A stretch of DNA of 64,000 nucleotides from positions 2,412,501 through 2,476,500 of the forward strand of contig JAKNDB010000068.1 in the NCBI GenBank assembly GCA_024305405.1, in the 5' to 3' direction. The DNA is from Dirofilaria immitis. Taxonomy: Eukaryota > Nematoda > Chromadorea > Rhabditida > Onchocercidae. Position numbers and translations under genes: made by a program. Positions within the stretch are counted from its first letter, which is position 1. Each line of letters opens with the position of its first letter. The notes beneath the pieces are model-generated. The model was given only the letters and a program-made list of their open reading frames with translations. It made no database searches and was not told the DNA's origin. Positions 23,694 through 40,073 of the stretch are shown piece by piece.

Positions 23694-26600
23694 CGTCGTT
23701 CCACGTTTCTTACGTATATATAAATAAATAAATCACTTAAATATCAAATTAATACAATCATACACGTCTTGTCGATAATTTGGTTTGTTTGAAAACTAAA
23801 AATTATATATTTGTTTATATATATATGTATATGTATTTTGATAAAAGAAATTTAAACAAAAAAAAATAAATTCTCAAAAACAAAAAAAAAGAATAAATAA
23901 ATAAAAAGAAAAATCGAGAAAAAGAAAAATATTTCTGTTCTATTTGTTATTTATATTCTTCACTTTTCTGCATCCTTTCTTTTTTTTCTTCATCATTTTC
24001 AACAATAAATTGCAAATATTGAAAGGTCAAATATATATATTTTTTTCAACAGTAAATTGCAAAAATTAAAAGGTCAAATATAATATACATATACATATAT
24101 CAAATTTCTTTTACATACAATTTAATTGAAATGAATATGAAATGAATGAATGAATGAATGATATAACAAAATTAATAGATGATTTTTGATCTAAGCAAAA
24201 CTAATCGATTATTGCTGATCTCAATTGTTTCAAAATTTGAGCTATCAATCAATTATATTAAAAAAAAGGAAAACATCATATGGTTCAAAATTATTGCTGC
24301 TATTTCTATCTTCACCGATCTTCACATATACATACATATCTTAGAATTATATTTCTAAAAAAAAAAAAGAAAATTTTATTCTCATATTTGCTTATCATTG
24401 CATTTTATATATATCAATAATAAAATTAATCATTATCATTATCAATCAATAGATTGTAACTATTTTAATAGTTATTCCTAAAACATTACCCATTAATATA
24501 TAAATCATTTACTACGAGAATTTCTTCATAATATAATGTAAATATTCTCATAGAAATACGAAATGATAATATGATATGATAATTGCTTGTCAAAATAAAA
24601 AAGGTAATAATAATATTTGAGTGAATTGGGAGATTTTTTTAAATAATTTTTTGGGAGAAAAATAAGGAATAGGGAAATGAAAATTCGAATTATTTGGTAA
24701 TAAATATTGTAATTTTGATGAAATTATACGCCATCAAATTATGAACTATTATCAATCAAACTTTTTTTTTTTCAGTGTTTGATAAGTTTGAATATTTTTA
24801 AAAATTCATCTTAATCATAAAGTATTATTTTTGCATTTTAGAGAAAAATTTTTTTGTTAAAACTAGATCTCATGATATCACTGATAACAAATAATTATAA
24901 AATTCTAAATATTAATTAGTAAATTTCGATTATAAAACATTATCAATCAACGATCAAATCCTTTCATAGCGATTCTCGAAAATTAATGAAACAATAAAAT
25001 GATCGAGAAAAAATCAATAATTAGTTATGCGTAACAATAAAATCGCTAAAAAAAGTTTGTTAAAGCATATTAAATTAATAAAAAAAAAAAAATTCCAAAA
25101 GATTTAGCATTAATTAATCGCATTCGTTATGAATATGCTAATTCCTAATTTTCGCTAATTGAATTTGAAATCTAAATAGTACGAAATTTTAAAAATTCCT
25201 TAAATAAAAATAGAAAAATAATATCTCGAGTGTAAAATTCTCGAATATAATTTATTTCCAGATATAATTATATATTAAAATCAATTATGCTTAGTTTCTT
25301 TGTTAATGTGTTATCAGTTGGGAAGGAAAAAAAAGAAAACGTCACAAAAAGAATGATAAGAAAAAATATGATTGATAGCAACAGCATCATTTAAAAAAAA
25401 AAAAATCATTTTAAATTTTTCTTTTCGTTTTTTTTTAAATTTGAAAATGCGAATGAAAATTTTTCAAAACAAACTAATTGATTGATGCGAATAAATCATT
25501 TAGCTATTTAAATTAAAAATTATCAAATTTAAATTATATTTTCTTATATTTTAAAAAGAAAAATAATCATAAATCTTATCAATTGTTTTTTTCTTATCAC
25601 CTATGTACCATTTATTCATCTATTATGAGCAATTTTTAACAGGTAAATTCTTACAAATTCATTTCATATATATATATATATATAAAAAATTATTCGAGAA
25701 ATTAAAAAATGAAAAAACAAAGAAAGAAAACGATATAAACAGGGAGGGAGGGGAGGGAGGAAGAAGAAGGAAAAAATTATAACAAATAATTTCATAAATA
25801 AATGATTCGTTTGTTTCATCGGTCTGATTGTATTTCTATTTCTATTTGCTATTGCAAATGAAAATAATTACTTTGTTCAATTCGTCCTCCTATCCATCGA
25901 ATCTATTTTTGCAAAAAAAAAAAAAAAAAACTTTCACACAAATTATATGATCTTGCATTTGATTAAAAAAAAAAATCAAGAATAGAATATTTTATAGAAA
26001 TATTTGATAAGAATATAATAAAGTGGCAAAAAGAAAAAGAACGGAAAAATCGACAAAACTTTCTCCACCAACAATCGCATTCTTTTTCATTGTCTTATAT
26101 AGTAGAGATATATTATGTATGAAAATTTGAGATCGAAGAACACAGATTATACATGTTACATGTGATATGGTTCAAATAATTGCCCGATCATATATGTCAG
26201 ATTGATTGACTACCTATGCAAATATTTGATTAGTAAAAGTGAAATTTTAGTTTCACTAATTTCATTAGCATATCTATGAATTGAATAAATCGATAGGAAC
26301 GAATAAATGATAAAAAAATTACTCGAGAATTTTCGAGAATGATCAATACTAGTGCCTGCTATTCGAGAATGATCAATATTAGTACTTGTTATACGATGAC
26401 AATGATCGATATTAGTGACTTAATTTAATTTAACCTTGAAAATTTTATTAAAATTGAGAGAATTAGAAAAATGTTCATAGAGTATTTTTACTTATTTCAA
26501 TGACTACTATCCATATAATTAATAAACATATCATGACCTTTGTCCCGCATGATCAATAAACATATCATGGAATTGAAAAATTGAAATCGACAATCAATAC

Positions 26601-28330
26601 ATCAACTCAACCATCTCACTCCATGTTAAGGAAGCTCAGTATTTTCATCATTGAATTCAATCCCTCGCCAATACACATACATACATACATACATACATAG
26701 ATCCATACATAACATCACATACATACATACATACATAGATACATACATAACATTACATACATACATACATACATATACATACATACATTTAAGAGAGGGT
26801 TTTGGAATTTTTTTCAAATTCTTCAACAAGCTTTTCACCATCATCATTTATACATTCTCTCTTAATTCGATCGTTTCGATTCGTTTAGCCTGATCCTGAA
26901 TTTAATAAATCTAAAATTTAAATCTTTAAAAATTAAGATTTTAATATAATTTTTATAATGGGAAAAGAAATACTACAAGATAGGAATTTACAATAATATA
27001 ATTTTATTAATTAAAATTAATTAAAAGAATATCCTATCTTGTTAATAAATAGTTAAATAGAACATCTATTTTATATAGTATTGATATTCAGGCTCTCGAA
27101 TCGATCGTTATTGCAGATAAATTGATAAATTATTAAATTTTAATGAATTTATACTCAATGCTACAATTAAAATGCTATTTCGATATCCTCCTTCAATATT
27201 CATTCTATCTTCACTTCGATCATCGATCGATAAAGAATTTTATACTATGATTTGTTAGATAGTCTATTAAAAATTATGAAATAAATTTGGAGCATAAGAT
27301 AACAGTATAAAGTAAGAATAATGTATAGAGATAAAAGTTTTATCCTTTTGGGCAAACTTTTATTTTCTATCAGTTTTCATTTATATTTTATAAGCAAAAT
27401 ATCTCCGCTTTGTTCGTTAAAATAATTGCAACAAAAAAAAATCTTATAACAGGTCTGATATTGCTTAAGATGATTTTGTTTCTCTAGATGTAACAATGAT
27501 AAATGATTCATATATCTAGTTTCTAATAATAAAAGATGCTTTCTCTATCCTTTTTTTCATTAGAAAAAGAATTTTAGATGCGGTAATTGATCGCGTTATT
27601 TGAATCAAAATGACATTAACTAATCTTAGATTTCATACAAATGAAACAATAAATCTTTATGAAAACAGTACATTATATATTATAAAATCATTTTATAGCC
27701 TGAGACAATTATTTTAAATCAGGTTATCGGTTAGCAAAAAATCATATATTTTTGTTGAGGTACTACCATGGAAATTATATGATGCGAATCCGAGAAAGAT
27801 CTTGCAATTTTTAATTTTCGGATCTCATATTTTAAGTTGAATTCAAAAAAATATTACATACTTATTAATATAAATGATCATCAATAATCGTCTGCTAAAA
27901 CGATGCACAAATAGACAGACTTCCTGAATGCAAGGATCAAGATGCATATTTTTTTATATTATGAGCGAGGTAAGTAAAAGTTTTCAAAATAATGTCAAGC
28001 AAGGTCATGGAATCCGATAAAGACTCACAGAATTAAAATTTAAAAATTTAAAGAAGCAGGAGAAACAACTTGAAACAATGATAACATTGAACGAAATTGA
28101 TATTCAAACCAATATTACATAGTAAAACTATATATTTAACTTATGAAGTTGGATTGTTTCCCTAGATTGATAATTATCAATAAAGAATATGAAAAAAGAA
28201 TTCTCCTACTTCCATAGTATCTCTTCTGTTCTTATTCGCTAAGTAGCTTTGATTATCCAGAATATTTTATACAGGAAAATCCGAAACTGATTTGCAGTGT
28301 CATTCGCTGAAATAAAAATTTAAACACTAA
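23694..28330. other. Long AT-rich intergenic stretch upstream of amphiphysin
   Basis: About 4.6 kb with no supported gene. It holds homopolymer runs, a short GGGAGG purine tract near 25741-25770 and the TACA array at 26671-26788. The amphiphysin promoter should lie in the part next to 23.7 kb, but no element can be named. Confidence 0.5.
26671..26788. repeat. TACA tetranucleotide array
   Basis: Roughly 118 bp of ATAC/ACAT units broken by short GATCC and ACATAACAT inserts, which recur about every 45 bp. The Tyr/Ile/His-rich and Met/Tyr/Val/Cys-rich frames across it are artefacts. Confidence 0.95.
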
Positions 28331-28331
28331 A

Positions 28332-28634
28332 TTAGTCCCCGCCCTCCTCCAAAAAAAAGAAAATTAATGAGATCCATATGGCTCGAACTATGATGAAAAC
28401 TAATAGTGCTAGCACATAAGTATCAACAATACGAAGCAAGATGAAATGGCAATGACCAAAAATAGCAGCAATGATTGGTTGAAAAATAAATGCTGATAAC
28501 AGCTTATAGTTTTTAGAAGAAAATCTATTTTCAATAAAAACAGCGAGAACGCATCTGTCAGAACACATAAAATATGCAAAACTAAACACTTGCCAAAACA
28601 TGATATCGAAACTGAAATATTTACCAGCACACAC
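28332..28634 (-). CDS. Hypothetical hydrophobic ORF
   Basis: A minus-strand open frame of 100 codons rich in Phe, Ile and Leu, with two or three possible membrane segments. Its apparent start is GTG behind ATTATCAG, so it could only be an internal or terminal exon. A second 73-codon hydrophobic frame overlaps it in another phase. At this base composition a few open frames of 100 codons are expected by chance in six frames. No family is recognised. Confidence 0.15.
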   Translation of the reverse strand: MCAGKYFSFDIMFWQVFSFAYFMCSDRCVLAVFIENRFSSKNYKLLSAFIFQPIIAAIFGHCHFILLRIVDTYVLALLVFIIVRAIWISLIFFFLEEGGD

Positions 28635-29164
28635 TGATAATGACTAATAAAACATGCTGTAAATAAACTGAAACATTTTTTAGAGTAATAAATGAATTAG
28701 TCAATGAAGACAATGAACGCTTGATGACAAAAATATTAAAACAAATGATGAGTAGTGCTTGTACATAAATAAGGCTAGCATTTTTGGAATTAATCGTATT
28801 TGAAAACTTTATAGATCAAGTGATCCTCAGTCAATTGAAAACAGAACAAAATTTGACCTCCGAAAGAAAACATCAATAGTGAAAAACAGCAATCTGCATC
28901 GGAGTTACGAAATCTATCGATACTTGGGGCAATATTTTCATCCATAATTATGATGTATAAATCATGAAAAATGAACGGAGAGATTTTATAAGTTTTAATG
29001 GAAAACATTTGTAAATAAGTTAACCAAATCAATCGACGAATTTCAAATTGTGAAACTTAATGGATTTTTCAATCCCTCCAAAATCAATATCCTATGATTA
29101 TATGATGAATAAACTGAACGAACAATACAAAAGAAAATGGAGAAGATAATACATAGGACAACTT

Positions 29165-32100
29165 TTATGAGCTCCAAACACGTCGTTGATATTCAGGCGG
29201 TGCTACTTCGTAATCCGTTTCAATATCGAAAAATTTATGGCGGTTAACTTCGAGGAATTTCAAAAAATTGTGCACCTGATTTACAATAGCTTCGATTGTT
29301 CGATCACTCCAATTTGTCAGTCTGTAACGTGAACATTGCGATGTCATAATTCTTTTCTGGACAATAAAACAGTTAAAGGAATAAGATATATTTGCTTACC
29401 AAATAATGTACATTAAATTTATGTCAATATTTGCGTTTCAAGTTACTTATATAAAACTACTAACATTGTGCTGAAAGAAACTTTAAAGCCAAAAATGAGT
29501 ATAGAATGATTTCATAAAAATTTCAAATTGATTTCATTTTTATTTTTAAAAAAAAATTTCAAATTGAATTCTACATTTCTGTGCCTTTTTAATATATATA
29601 TTAGCAATTCTTCTTTTATATATCCTAGTCAAACTTTGAAAAGAAAAAATTTTTTCATGTCCGGAATTACGACACAAAATACTGAATTGCAAAATAATAT
29701 TTAGCATTCCTAAATCTTCAATTAATATTAAATATGCCATATTCTTTCTGTTTCCTCACTCTATGTTCCAAAATTTAAAATAAGTGTAAACAATAAATTC
29801 TAACATAAAATTGAATTGAAATTAAAACTTACCCCAACATATGACCAAAACGAACAAACAAACGTAGAAGATGAATGAAACCGTAATATTCTGAAGGTTT
29901 AAACTTGTCATTATCATCCGTTAGTGAATCTGTAACAAATGAATAATCAATAGAAACATAGAATAATTTAGTATCGAATAATTCAAGTTTAGCCGAATTT
30001 TTCAATATATTTCAAGTTGTTACAAAAATCAGTTAGTTATGGAAAATTATAATTACAGAAAGTAATTATAATAAGTACCATCGCCATCAGTCACGTCACT
30101 GCTGCGCTTTTTCTTTGTATCTTTTGTTCCTTCCTGAAAGTTAACTTAGTTTAGCAAACGTAAAGCTATCATCTTAACAAAATTTCGACTAACGCATTTA
30201 AATCTTCAACTATGTGTGGCAAAAACATCTGTATACTGCTCGGATAAAAATAAAATAGAACGCGATACTATAAATTTCATTATTACAAAACTTTTGCAAC
30301 GGAACGATATTTTACGGTATTTTGGACAAGCAAATCTAATTCGTTTTTCATATTTTTAGTAATTTTTCGAAGAAAACTTAAATTTTTGATTCATTAAACT
30401 CACTGCCAAAATTTGCATTTGCTAACTGATGCTGATGTATGACATTGAATGAAAATGTATTTGGTAATAGGCCAAAATAGAAAAATTAATCTATGCACAT
30501 CAGAATAGAAAAACTGTGCCTGTTTAGTTTTATGTTGAGAAAGGAGATCGGCATATTGAGGTCGCTCAAATTTGTATAACAGCTGTAATCCCAATGAATT
30601 GTTAAAGTAATCCTGGAAAGATAAAAAAAATAATAAAATGTACCAAGTATTTCATAAAAAGAATAAAAATAATTGAAACCTCACTCACGGTGACTTTAGC
30701 TATGAGAATGGAGCAAAAATAACGCAGTGAAAAATGCTCGATTCTTAAAAAGATCGAAATCTAACTCAAAAGACAATGACAGTATGAAAAATGCGATAGG
30801 TTTAAAAGAGAATTAAAAAAACAAAGATTAAGTGACCTGTATGCCATAACTGCTTTCAACTAAGGTAACTACCATAGAGTTTAATTGCGTATCATCGCTT
30901 CCAAATTCAAATGTTAAAGTATCTTTCGCTTCCACACATGTTCCCATATAATCAGCATACTAAATAGTAGAAATGGGCAAATATACTTTCGATATTAAAA
31001 TATCTATTTAAATATTGAACATCGGTTCAACAACCAAATAATGCTAAATATTGACTGAATCGATCATTAAGTAAACAAATTAACTATTCCTCTGCAAAAT
31101 ATCAAAAAAATCCCGCATAGCTCATTCTTTTAATCGCTAAATTGATTCAGCCAATCTTCGATATGTTTTCCCTAATAGTAGAGATGGGATTAGTTAAGGT
31201 GAATTATCACCGTTTATCAAAGCTAGACAACAATAAAGACATGATTAACCAATTTCATTCAATCTCAAGATAATATAGGTATCATTTCTGCTTTCTAACG
31301 AAGAATAAAAGTCACTGGCTTTGAGAGAGAGATAAAATACTAATTTATAGCAATGACAGCTAGTCTTTTAAAGTAACTTTCCAAATATAAGTTATTATCT
31401 TGTTACTTCAATAATTCTTCATCTCATTAATGTTAAGTTAAATATGATTTAACCTGACGAACAATTCCCGCTACTGTATGGCGTGCTGGAAGTCGTGGAA
31501 GATACATTTGACGATTAACCATATCATGATCATCGACCAGAATATCTTTCAGCACCGATGGTATCTAAAATTTGTTCACTCAAAATTAAACGAATTTCGT
31601 ATATACAAAAGTATAAATATAGCATAAAACATCTACGATATGAGTTCTTTTATGGCATAAGTGATTACATTATTTTAAAAATTACTCCGAATACCACAGT
31701 TAGCACTGAATAATGACATTCTATTTGAAACCACTATTATCACTTGATCATCAAAATTATTTCTTGATAAGCATTAATCATTTCTCAGAGTTCTGTTACG
31801 TAAACGTAAAAAGAGAAATGAGTAGTGTTTAAGATAATTCAGAATAGAATAATTCAGAAAACTTCTTTTTTAATTCTTCCTTTCCTTAAACAGATGAGAA
31901 ATGAGCTACAACACACGAGGACGAGATAATCACATAAAAAGCTTTCATAAAAACTAGGATTTCATACATACATACATAGCAATAAAGCTGATCAAAAAAG
32001 CGAACCAGCACTTACATCAATTTTAATTTCGTTTTTTCGGATAAAATCTGAAATTGGTTCGCTCTCCGGCTGCGCACCCGGTTTACGCTTTCGCATAGAC

Positions 32101-34980
32101 CCTAAAAAGCTACCATTTTTTTGTATGTTTTTGACTGAACCAAATTATCCATTTCAAAAATGATTCATTAGATTTTTTTGCTTGGAATTTTCCATTTTAT
32201 TGATTTTTCTTTGCAAATAAAATATCTCTATCAGAAATTTGCGGAAATATTTCAAGAGATATTCCTTATTCTTATCAATCAAGCAGCGAGAACAACAATA
32301 AATCAATAAAATTAACTAATCACAAGTCTTCAAGCTCAAATAAATGAGATGTTATCTTACAATAATTTTTTGATTTTAAATTCATTAACTGAAGGATTCA
32401 AACAACAAGCATTTCACCAAACTTAATCTAGAAGATCCCCATATATTCATATTTTCGAAAGATAGATACCTTTGTCAGATGCAATACTGGCAGCTCGACT
32501 TGTTGATGTTCCACGCTTATCTGACGGCGTACTCCTCGGCTATCGGCTCCACCACTACGTTTCTCATCCAAAACATTCGATTTCCTATTACGTCGTTTAT
32601 TTTGCGCTAATCGGGCCTGAGCATCTCTCATTTCCGCCTAAATAGTGGGAAATTTCTCACATCAACCTGAGCCAGTCCCCAATTCAATTTCATTCATTCA
32701 CTAAAACAGTTGGGATTCATCGGTTTCATTCTGAGGCAAGTCCTTTTTTTTACAAAATGAAAAGTACTACGTAGTTTGACGATAAAAAGACAATCATTGT
32801 TTGATATATTAATTAATTAATGTGGAACTTACAAGAACGAATGACCAAAACGACAATCATTGTTTGATATATTAATTAATTAATGTGGAACTTACAAGAA
32901 CGAATGACCATGCGTAATTCCGATAAAAATGATATTTTTATATAATAATATCAATAAAACTCGAATAGACCAATCAGTTTATGCGTTCTATTTATTTTAA
33001 CCTTCCGACTGTTTTACAATGAAACTCACACATATGTTTGTAACTCATATTATCAGGCACGCGATAACCTTTAGACTTGAATAATTCATTTATTACTTTT
33101 GTTTTATTATTAGTGAATAATCAATTACTTGAAGTAATTAATTGTTGAAAAAAATTCAAAAAAAAGTACTATTAAAAAAATTATTTAAAAAACTCGTCTC
33201 ATATGAGAAAAAAAAGAAATGAATCAATAAACTTCCGCGTGCACAGTGATACGTTCTTTTTCATGAAATAAATCTTTAAAAATAAAACCAATCGTTCAAC
33301 TCATTCATTACATAACAGTTAGCGCTGCGGAATAAATAAACTACACGATTGAAATATGTAAGGAATGAATTAAACACTAGAGGAGAGCTGATCTGAATTT
33401 TTGATATCATGTAATATTGAAACTCTACAGCGATTTGGAGGTGGAAGAGAGGAATTCATTTCAAGCATCACATTATCCAAAATATCTAAGAATTTTATCC
33501 TAAATTCAAATCGATCAGATAACTTAATTTTATTTTTGTGCATTACATCTCCCTTTCCTCCATTTTCCCTTTTAAACCAGAAAAAAAACTTCTAATTGAA
33601 CTTTTCATGATCAATGTTTGCCCTGTAATTTTAAATAATAAAATGTAATAAATTTAATAACAAATTTCATAAATTACAAAAGAAAGGGAGCCATGGATAA
33701 TGTAGCCGTAAAATAGGCCACAATATATTCTATAGTAGTCGTAGAAGAGAATTATGAAATTAGCTTGTATAATTATGATTTTTAATTTTTATAATAAATT
33801 CCCTACATTTAACATACTGTTACGACAGGGCATTCATTTAGGAAATTTTATAGAGGAATTGAGAAGTTATGAATAAGACAATATGAATAAACTAATTCAT
33901 TAAAATTGTTTTATTCCACTGCAGTGATCCATTTTTTTAAAAGACATAATGTTTTCATATGGCATCACTAATTTCTGATATGAAAATGGATATCATGTTC
34001 AGCAATAACAACATTGGTATTCATGTTCAATATATATATATATCTTCATGGAAAATACTTCATGCATTTTTAAAAATTCAAAAGAAAATCTTTAAATTTA
34101 AAAGTTGATTATAATTACTAATTGAGACATTTAAAGAAACCTTTGCACGTTCGACGTTAGCTGCTGTATATTCCAAAAAACGACTACGTGTGCTGCTATG
34201 CTTAATTTTTTCGTCATGTCTTTGATTCCAGCCCTAAAAATGGAAAGCAAAATTAAATTTCATAAATATTAAAGGAATAGTTCGGCGATCAAATGAACTC
34301 ATGAAAAACATATCCAAATAGTTATCTTAATATATAATTATATATTGACAATATTATTTATTTAAACCATCTTATACTAATACTCTATTTGTTATTTCAG
34401 GCATCTGAAGTTATCATATAGAAGAAAACCACAAATAATGTAAAATCATACCTGATAATGAACGGTATAAATGGGTTCTCCATCGACACTATGTTCAACG
34501 TTGATAATTTTCGCTTCATAATAAAGATTATCCAAATGTTGACAGAGTACTTTGGCATGCAATTCGTAAGTATCAGAAGGTTTTGTAACTTCCTGTTAAA
34601 TAAATTCCAAATTCAACTGGTAATTTTTAGACTACTATAACGATTATACATGGAAATTTTAAAAGTTATCTGATAATAGCATGATATATAGGATAACAAT
34701 GAATACTACTACAACTTCAGTTCTCAAACAAAATAGCTATTGTACGTGATGATTTCAATCAGAATCAAATTGTAAAAATATACCATAAGTTATTCTCACT
34801 ATGAATCATTCATATTCTAACAGTATTATGTCTACTGCTCTAGCAAATTTTCGAATGTTTTTCATGACAATGTATAAAATATGATAAATAAATTTCAAAA
34901 CATTTCATCATATTAAAAAGAAACATGAATCAAACCTTAGCTGCATCCTTTATAGCGGTATTTTCCTTTTTCGGAGGCAT
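29165..34980 (-). CDS. mrg-1: MRG15/MSL3-type chromo-barrel and MRG-domain protein
   Basis: Chromatin protein that in other animals joins histone acetyltransferase and deacetylase complexes; worm mrg-1 is needed for germline immortality and silencing. Eleven minus-strand exons: 34980-34936, 34592-34452, 34233-34141, 32637-32470, 32101-32016, 31564-31454, 30959-30837, 30612-30499, 30133-30079, 29929-29833 and 29321-29165, about 396 residues. The chromo-barrel lies in exons 2-3 (VHYQGWNQRHDEK). A basic linker is followed by the MRG domain (VLKDILVDDHDMVNRQ, LQLLYKFERPQYADLL, YGFIHLLRLFVRFG) and the diagnostic tail DYEVAPPEY. Exon 32637-32470 is one base short near 32538 (AGCCGAGG); restoring one C gives a Ser/Thr-rich linker and the right phase for the next exon. 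The weakest boundary is the GTGCAT donor after 30499. Homology is secure. Confidence 0.92.
32791..32911. repeat. Perfect 62-bp tandem duplication in an mrg-1 intron
   Basis: Copies start at 32791 and 32853 and appear identical through GAACGAATGACCA. Each contains the palindromic TTAATTAATTAA. Identity implies a very recent duplication or an assembly repeat error. Confidence 0.9.
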
Positions 34981-35045
34981 TGTTTAAGTCCCGTGATGAA
35001 GGATGACAGAAAAGAAAATATGCACCAGTAAATTCAAGCAATTTT

Positions 35046-35047
35046 CT
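35046..35047 (-). other. Splice acceptor in the mrg-1 5' leader
   Basis: On the minus strand ATTCTTTTTCAG lies 65 bases before the ATG. It could receive a spliced leader, or join a short noncoding exon near 35808-35850 that is flanked by GTACAG and GTATGT. Confidence 0.35.
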
Positions 35048-35059
35048 GAAAAAGAATTA

Positions 35060-37342
35060 ATATTACTATCGATTATAAATAAATTAAATATTTCATCAGA
35101 TTCATCATTAAATATAAAACAGAAGACGATTTTCAAGCATTAGAAAAATATAATATTACTTACATCAATTTCCCAATCTCACTTCTTTCCTTTCTTTTAA
35201 AATAAATATTTATTCATTATTAAATTGAAATAAGCTTAGTAATTTTATTGAAATTTATATAATTACATAATTGACATATATAATGTATCAATTCTGCTTG
35301 TACAAAAATTATTTAAATGAAATTTGTTCGAAAAATTTTCCGACAAAATTTGTTTTAAATTATTTTGGGTTTTAGCGGAATTTTAGATCATTAAATAATT
35401 ATTCATTAAAGATAAAAAATAGTTCATATATTATAAAAATTTCATCCGGATAAAAATCCTTTCTAATCGATCTATATTTATAGCCGCTTTTTTAGTTGAT
35501 CAAAAATATTTTCGATTGAGAATGATTGATAAGTATTTCTTAGATCTTTATCAAATAAAAATTTTTAATTGTTCTAAGCATGGCCAGATTTTTTCTAAAT
35601 ATGCACCGTTATATATTCAAAGTCAAGAATTTCTAGGGCTAAATCAATAGCAAATAAAAATAAGCAAAAAGAAGGAAGACAAAAATTTCTTTTTAATAAT
35701 TCTTAAATTACGCTTTCTCTTCTCATGCAACAAATTATGATCAATATGAATGAATTTCGAAAAAAAAAATTAACAAAATTTATTGAATGCAATCAACAGT
35801 GAACATACTTAGATGTTGTCACAGTGGAATTACACAAACGTATAAAATCTGTACAAGAAAAAATGCATTATTATTGTTCAATATTACTTAATTTGCTATC
35901 GTAAATTATCCTATCAATCAATGAATAGTGACCATAAGAGATGAAAGAGATTCTTATCTTAAATATTACTAAAATGAATTCGTTGTTTTCTTTAACTCAA
36001 AAAAAAGAATGATAAAATTACTGAAAGCATTTATTCAAAAAATTAAAAATATCAGTAAGTATTGATAACTGATTAGTTTATAGTTAAGTAATTTATGAAT
36101 GTCAAATCTTTTTTCAATTCACGTACACTACTACTCTTCAGTATTTCGTTTTTGCTCACATACGATATTCCGCATTTTTCGCAAGCCATCACATTCTTTC
36201 CACTTTTCATTCTCATTGTCATTAAAAAATATTTTACAGTAAATCAATAATGAGAATCCTAAATTACTAAATTTCTAATTTCATTACTAAAATTTCATAT
36301 ATTCGGCAACAAATAGTTCACTGAAACGAATCAAATATTTTCTTGACATAAAATATTGATGTGAAATAGATACAAGTGAAAAGTTGCAAAAAAATATCGG
36401 CATACTACAGACGACTGGCAAAAGATAAGAATATCGGAAGATGATTAACGATATAGATTACATTAGTATACGGTAGGAATGGATCATAGATTACTTCATT
36501 AAAACAAAATAATCCGCAAAATTGCCGCCGTACAAATTCACAATAAGTTAATATGATATCGGGCTAAGCCTAACCGCGTTTTACCTATTTTTTATGTTTA
36601 AATATAAGTGATAGAAGCATTGATATGATTAATAAAAAGTTGTAAAGCGTGAAATATTACATACGTTTCACGAATATCATTATGTACAATACGACATAAC
36701 ACAAAGCACAAGAGCTGGAATTCTTATATGAATTGGTTAGCCTGACGGAGAATACGTGGATGGTATTAAGCGGTTCGTTGAGACGAAATTAGTGGGCACA
36801 CGTAATATAAAAACGTTCCCTAAATGTTTTGTGAAACTCTTGAGAATATTTTGACTTGCAAATAAGAATAATGAGATTAGGGCTTTTCGAGAATTTTCTT
36901 CCAAACTCGAGTCTATCTTTATTTAATAATTTTGGATTAATTAATTTTTATTAATTAAGGAAATTTTCCAGTATAAAATTGTGATATCAAGTCGTAAAAG
37001 TTTGTTTGAAACTCTTCCATAATTTCATTTTTTTGAAAATTAATTAATAAATTAATTCATCTCGACAATATAGCTTCCATACATCTATGATAATACTAGA
37101 ATTCATTAAAATATCAAACATTTCATGAAATAATACGACATCTTAATACAAATACATCAATCTCGACATAAAACAATAAATTATCAATATCACGTGACAT
37201 TGATAAGCAAATATATCCAAATATTAAAATATAAGTAAATGAAAAAGTTTTTTTGTGATAAATTCAAATCGGAATTTGAATTTTAAAAGGAATATTTATT
37301 TTGATTAAATATAAACAAAAAGAAAAACATTTGTTAAATTTC
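35060..37342. other. Intergenic region between divergent genes
   Basis: Promoter-side spacer shared by mrg-1 (minus) and the cysteine-rich gene (plus). A GC-richer island at 36400-36850 has short open frames on both strands without splice context. Nothing there can be named. Confidence 0.45.
36073..36222 (-). CDS. Hypothetical small ORF with one CxxC
   Basis: Forty-nine codons from ATG to TAA, peptide beginning MTMRMKSGKNVMACEKCG, with one CEKC knuckle and a charged C-terminus. It lies alone in the gap between mrg-1 and the cysteine-rich gene. It could be an exon of a missed gene or a chance frame. GC content is above local background. No family match. Confidence 0.2.
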   Translation of the reverse strand: MTMRMKSGKNVMACEKCGISYVSKNEILKSSSVRELKKDLTFINYLTIN

Positions 37343-37344
37343 AG
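37343..37344 (+). other. Trans-splice-type acceptor for the cysteine-rich gene
   Basis: TTAAATTTCAG followed six bases later by the ATG at 37351. Spacing is typical of spliced-leader addition. Confidence 0.45.
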
Positions 37345-37350
37345 TGCTAT

Positions 37351-40073
<2,723 letters not shown>

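Noticed and set aside
26626..26893. Tyr/Ile/His-rich and Met/Tyr/Cys-rich ORFs
   Set aside because: Translations of the TACA repeat on the two strands.
36720..36810. Second Pol III-like pair (TTAGCCTGACGG and GCGGTTCG)
   Set aside because: No cloverleaf can be drawn; spacing and stems fail.
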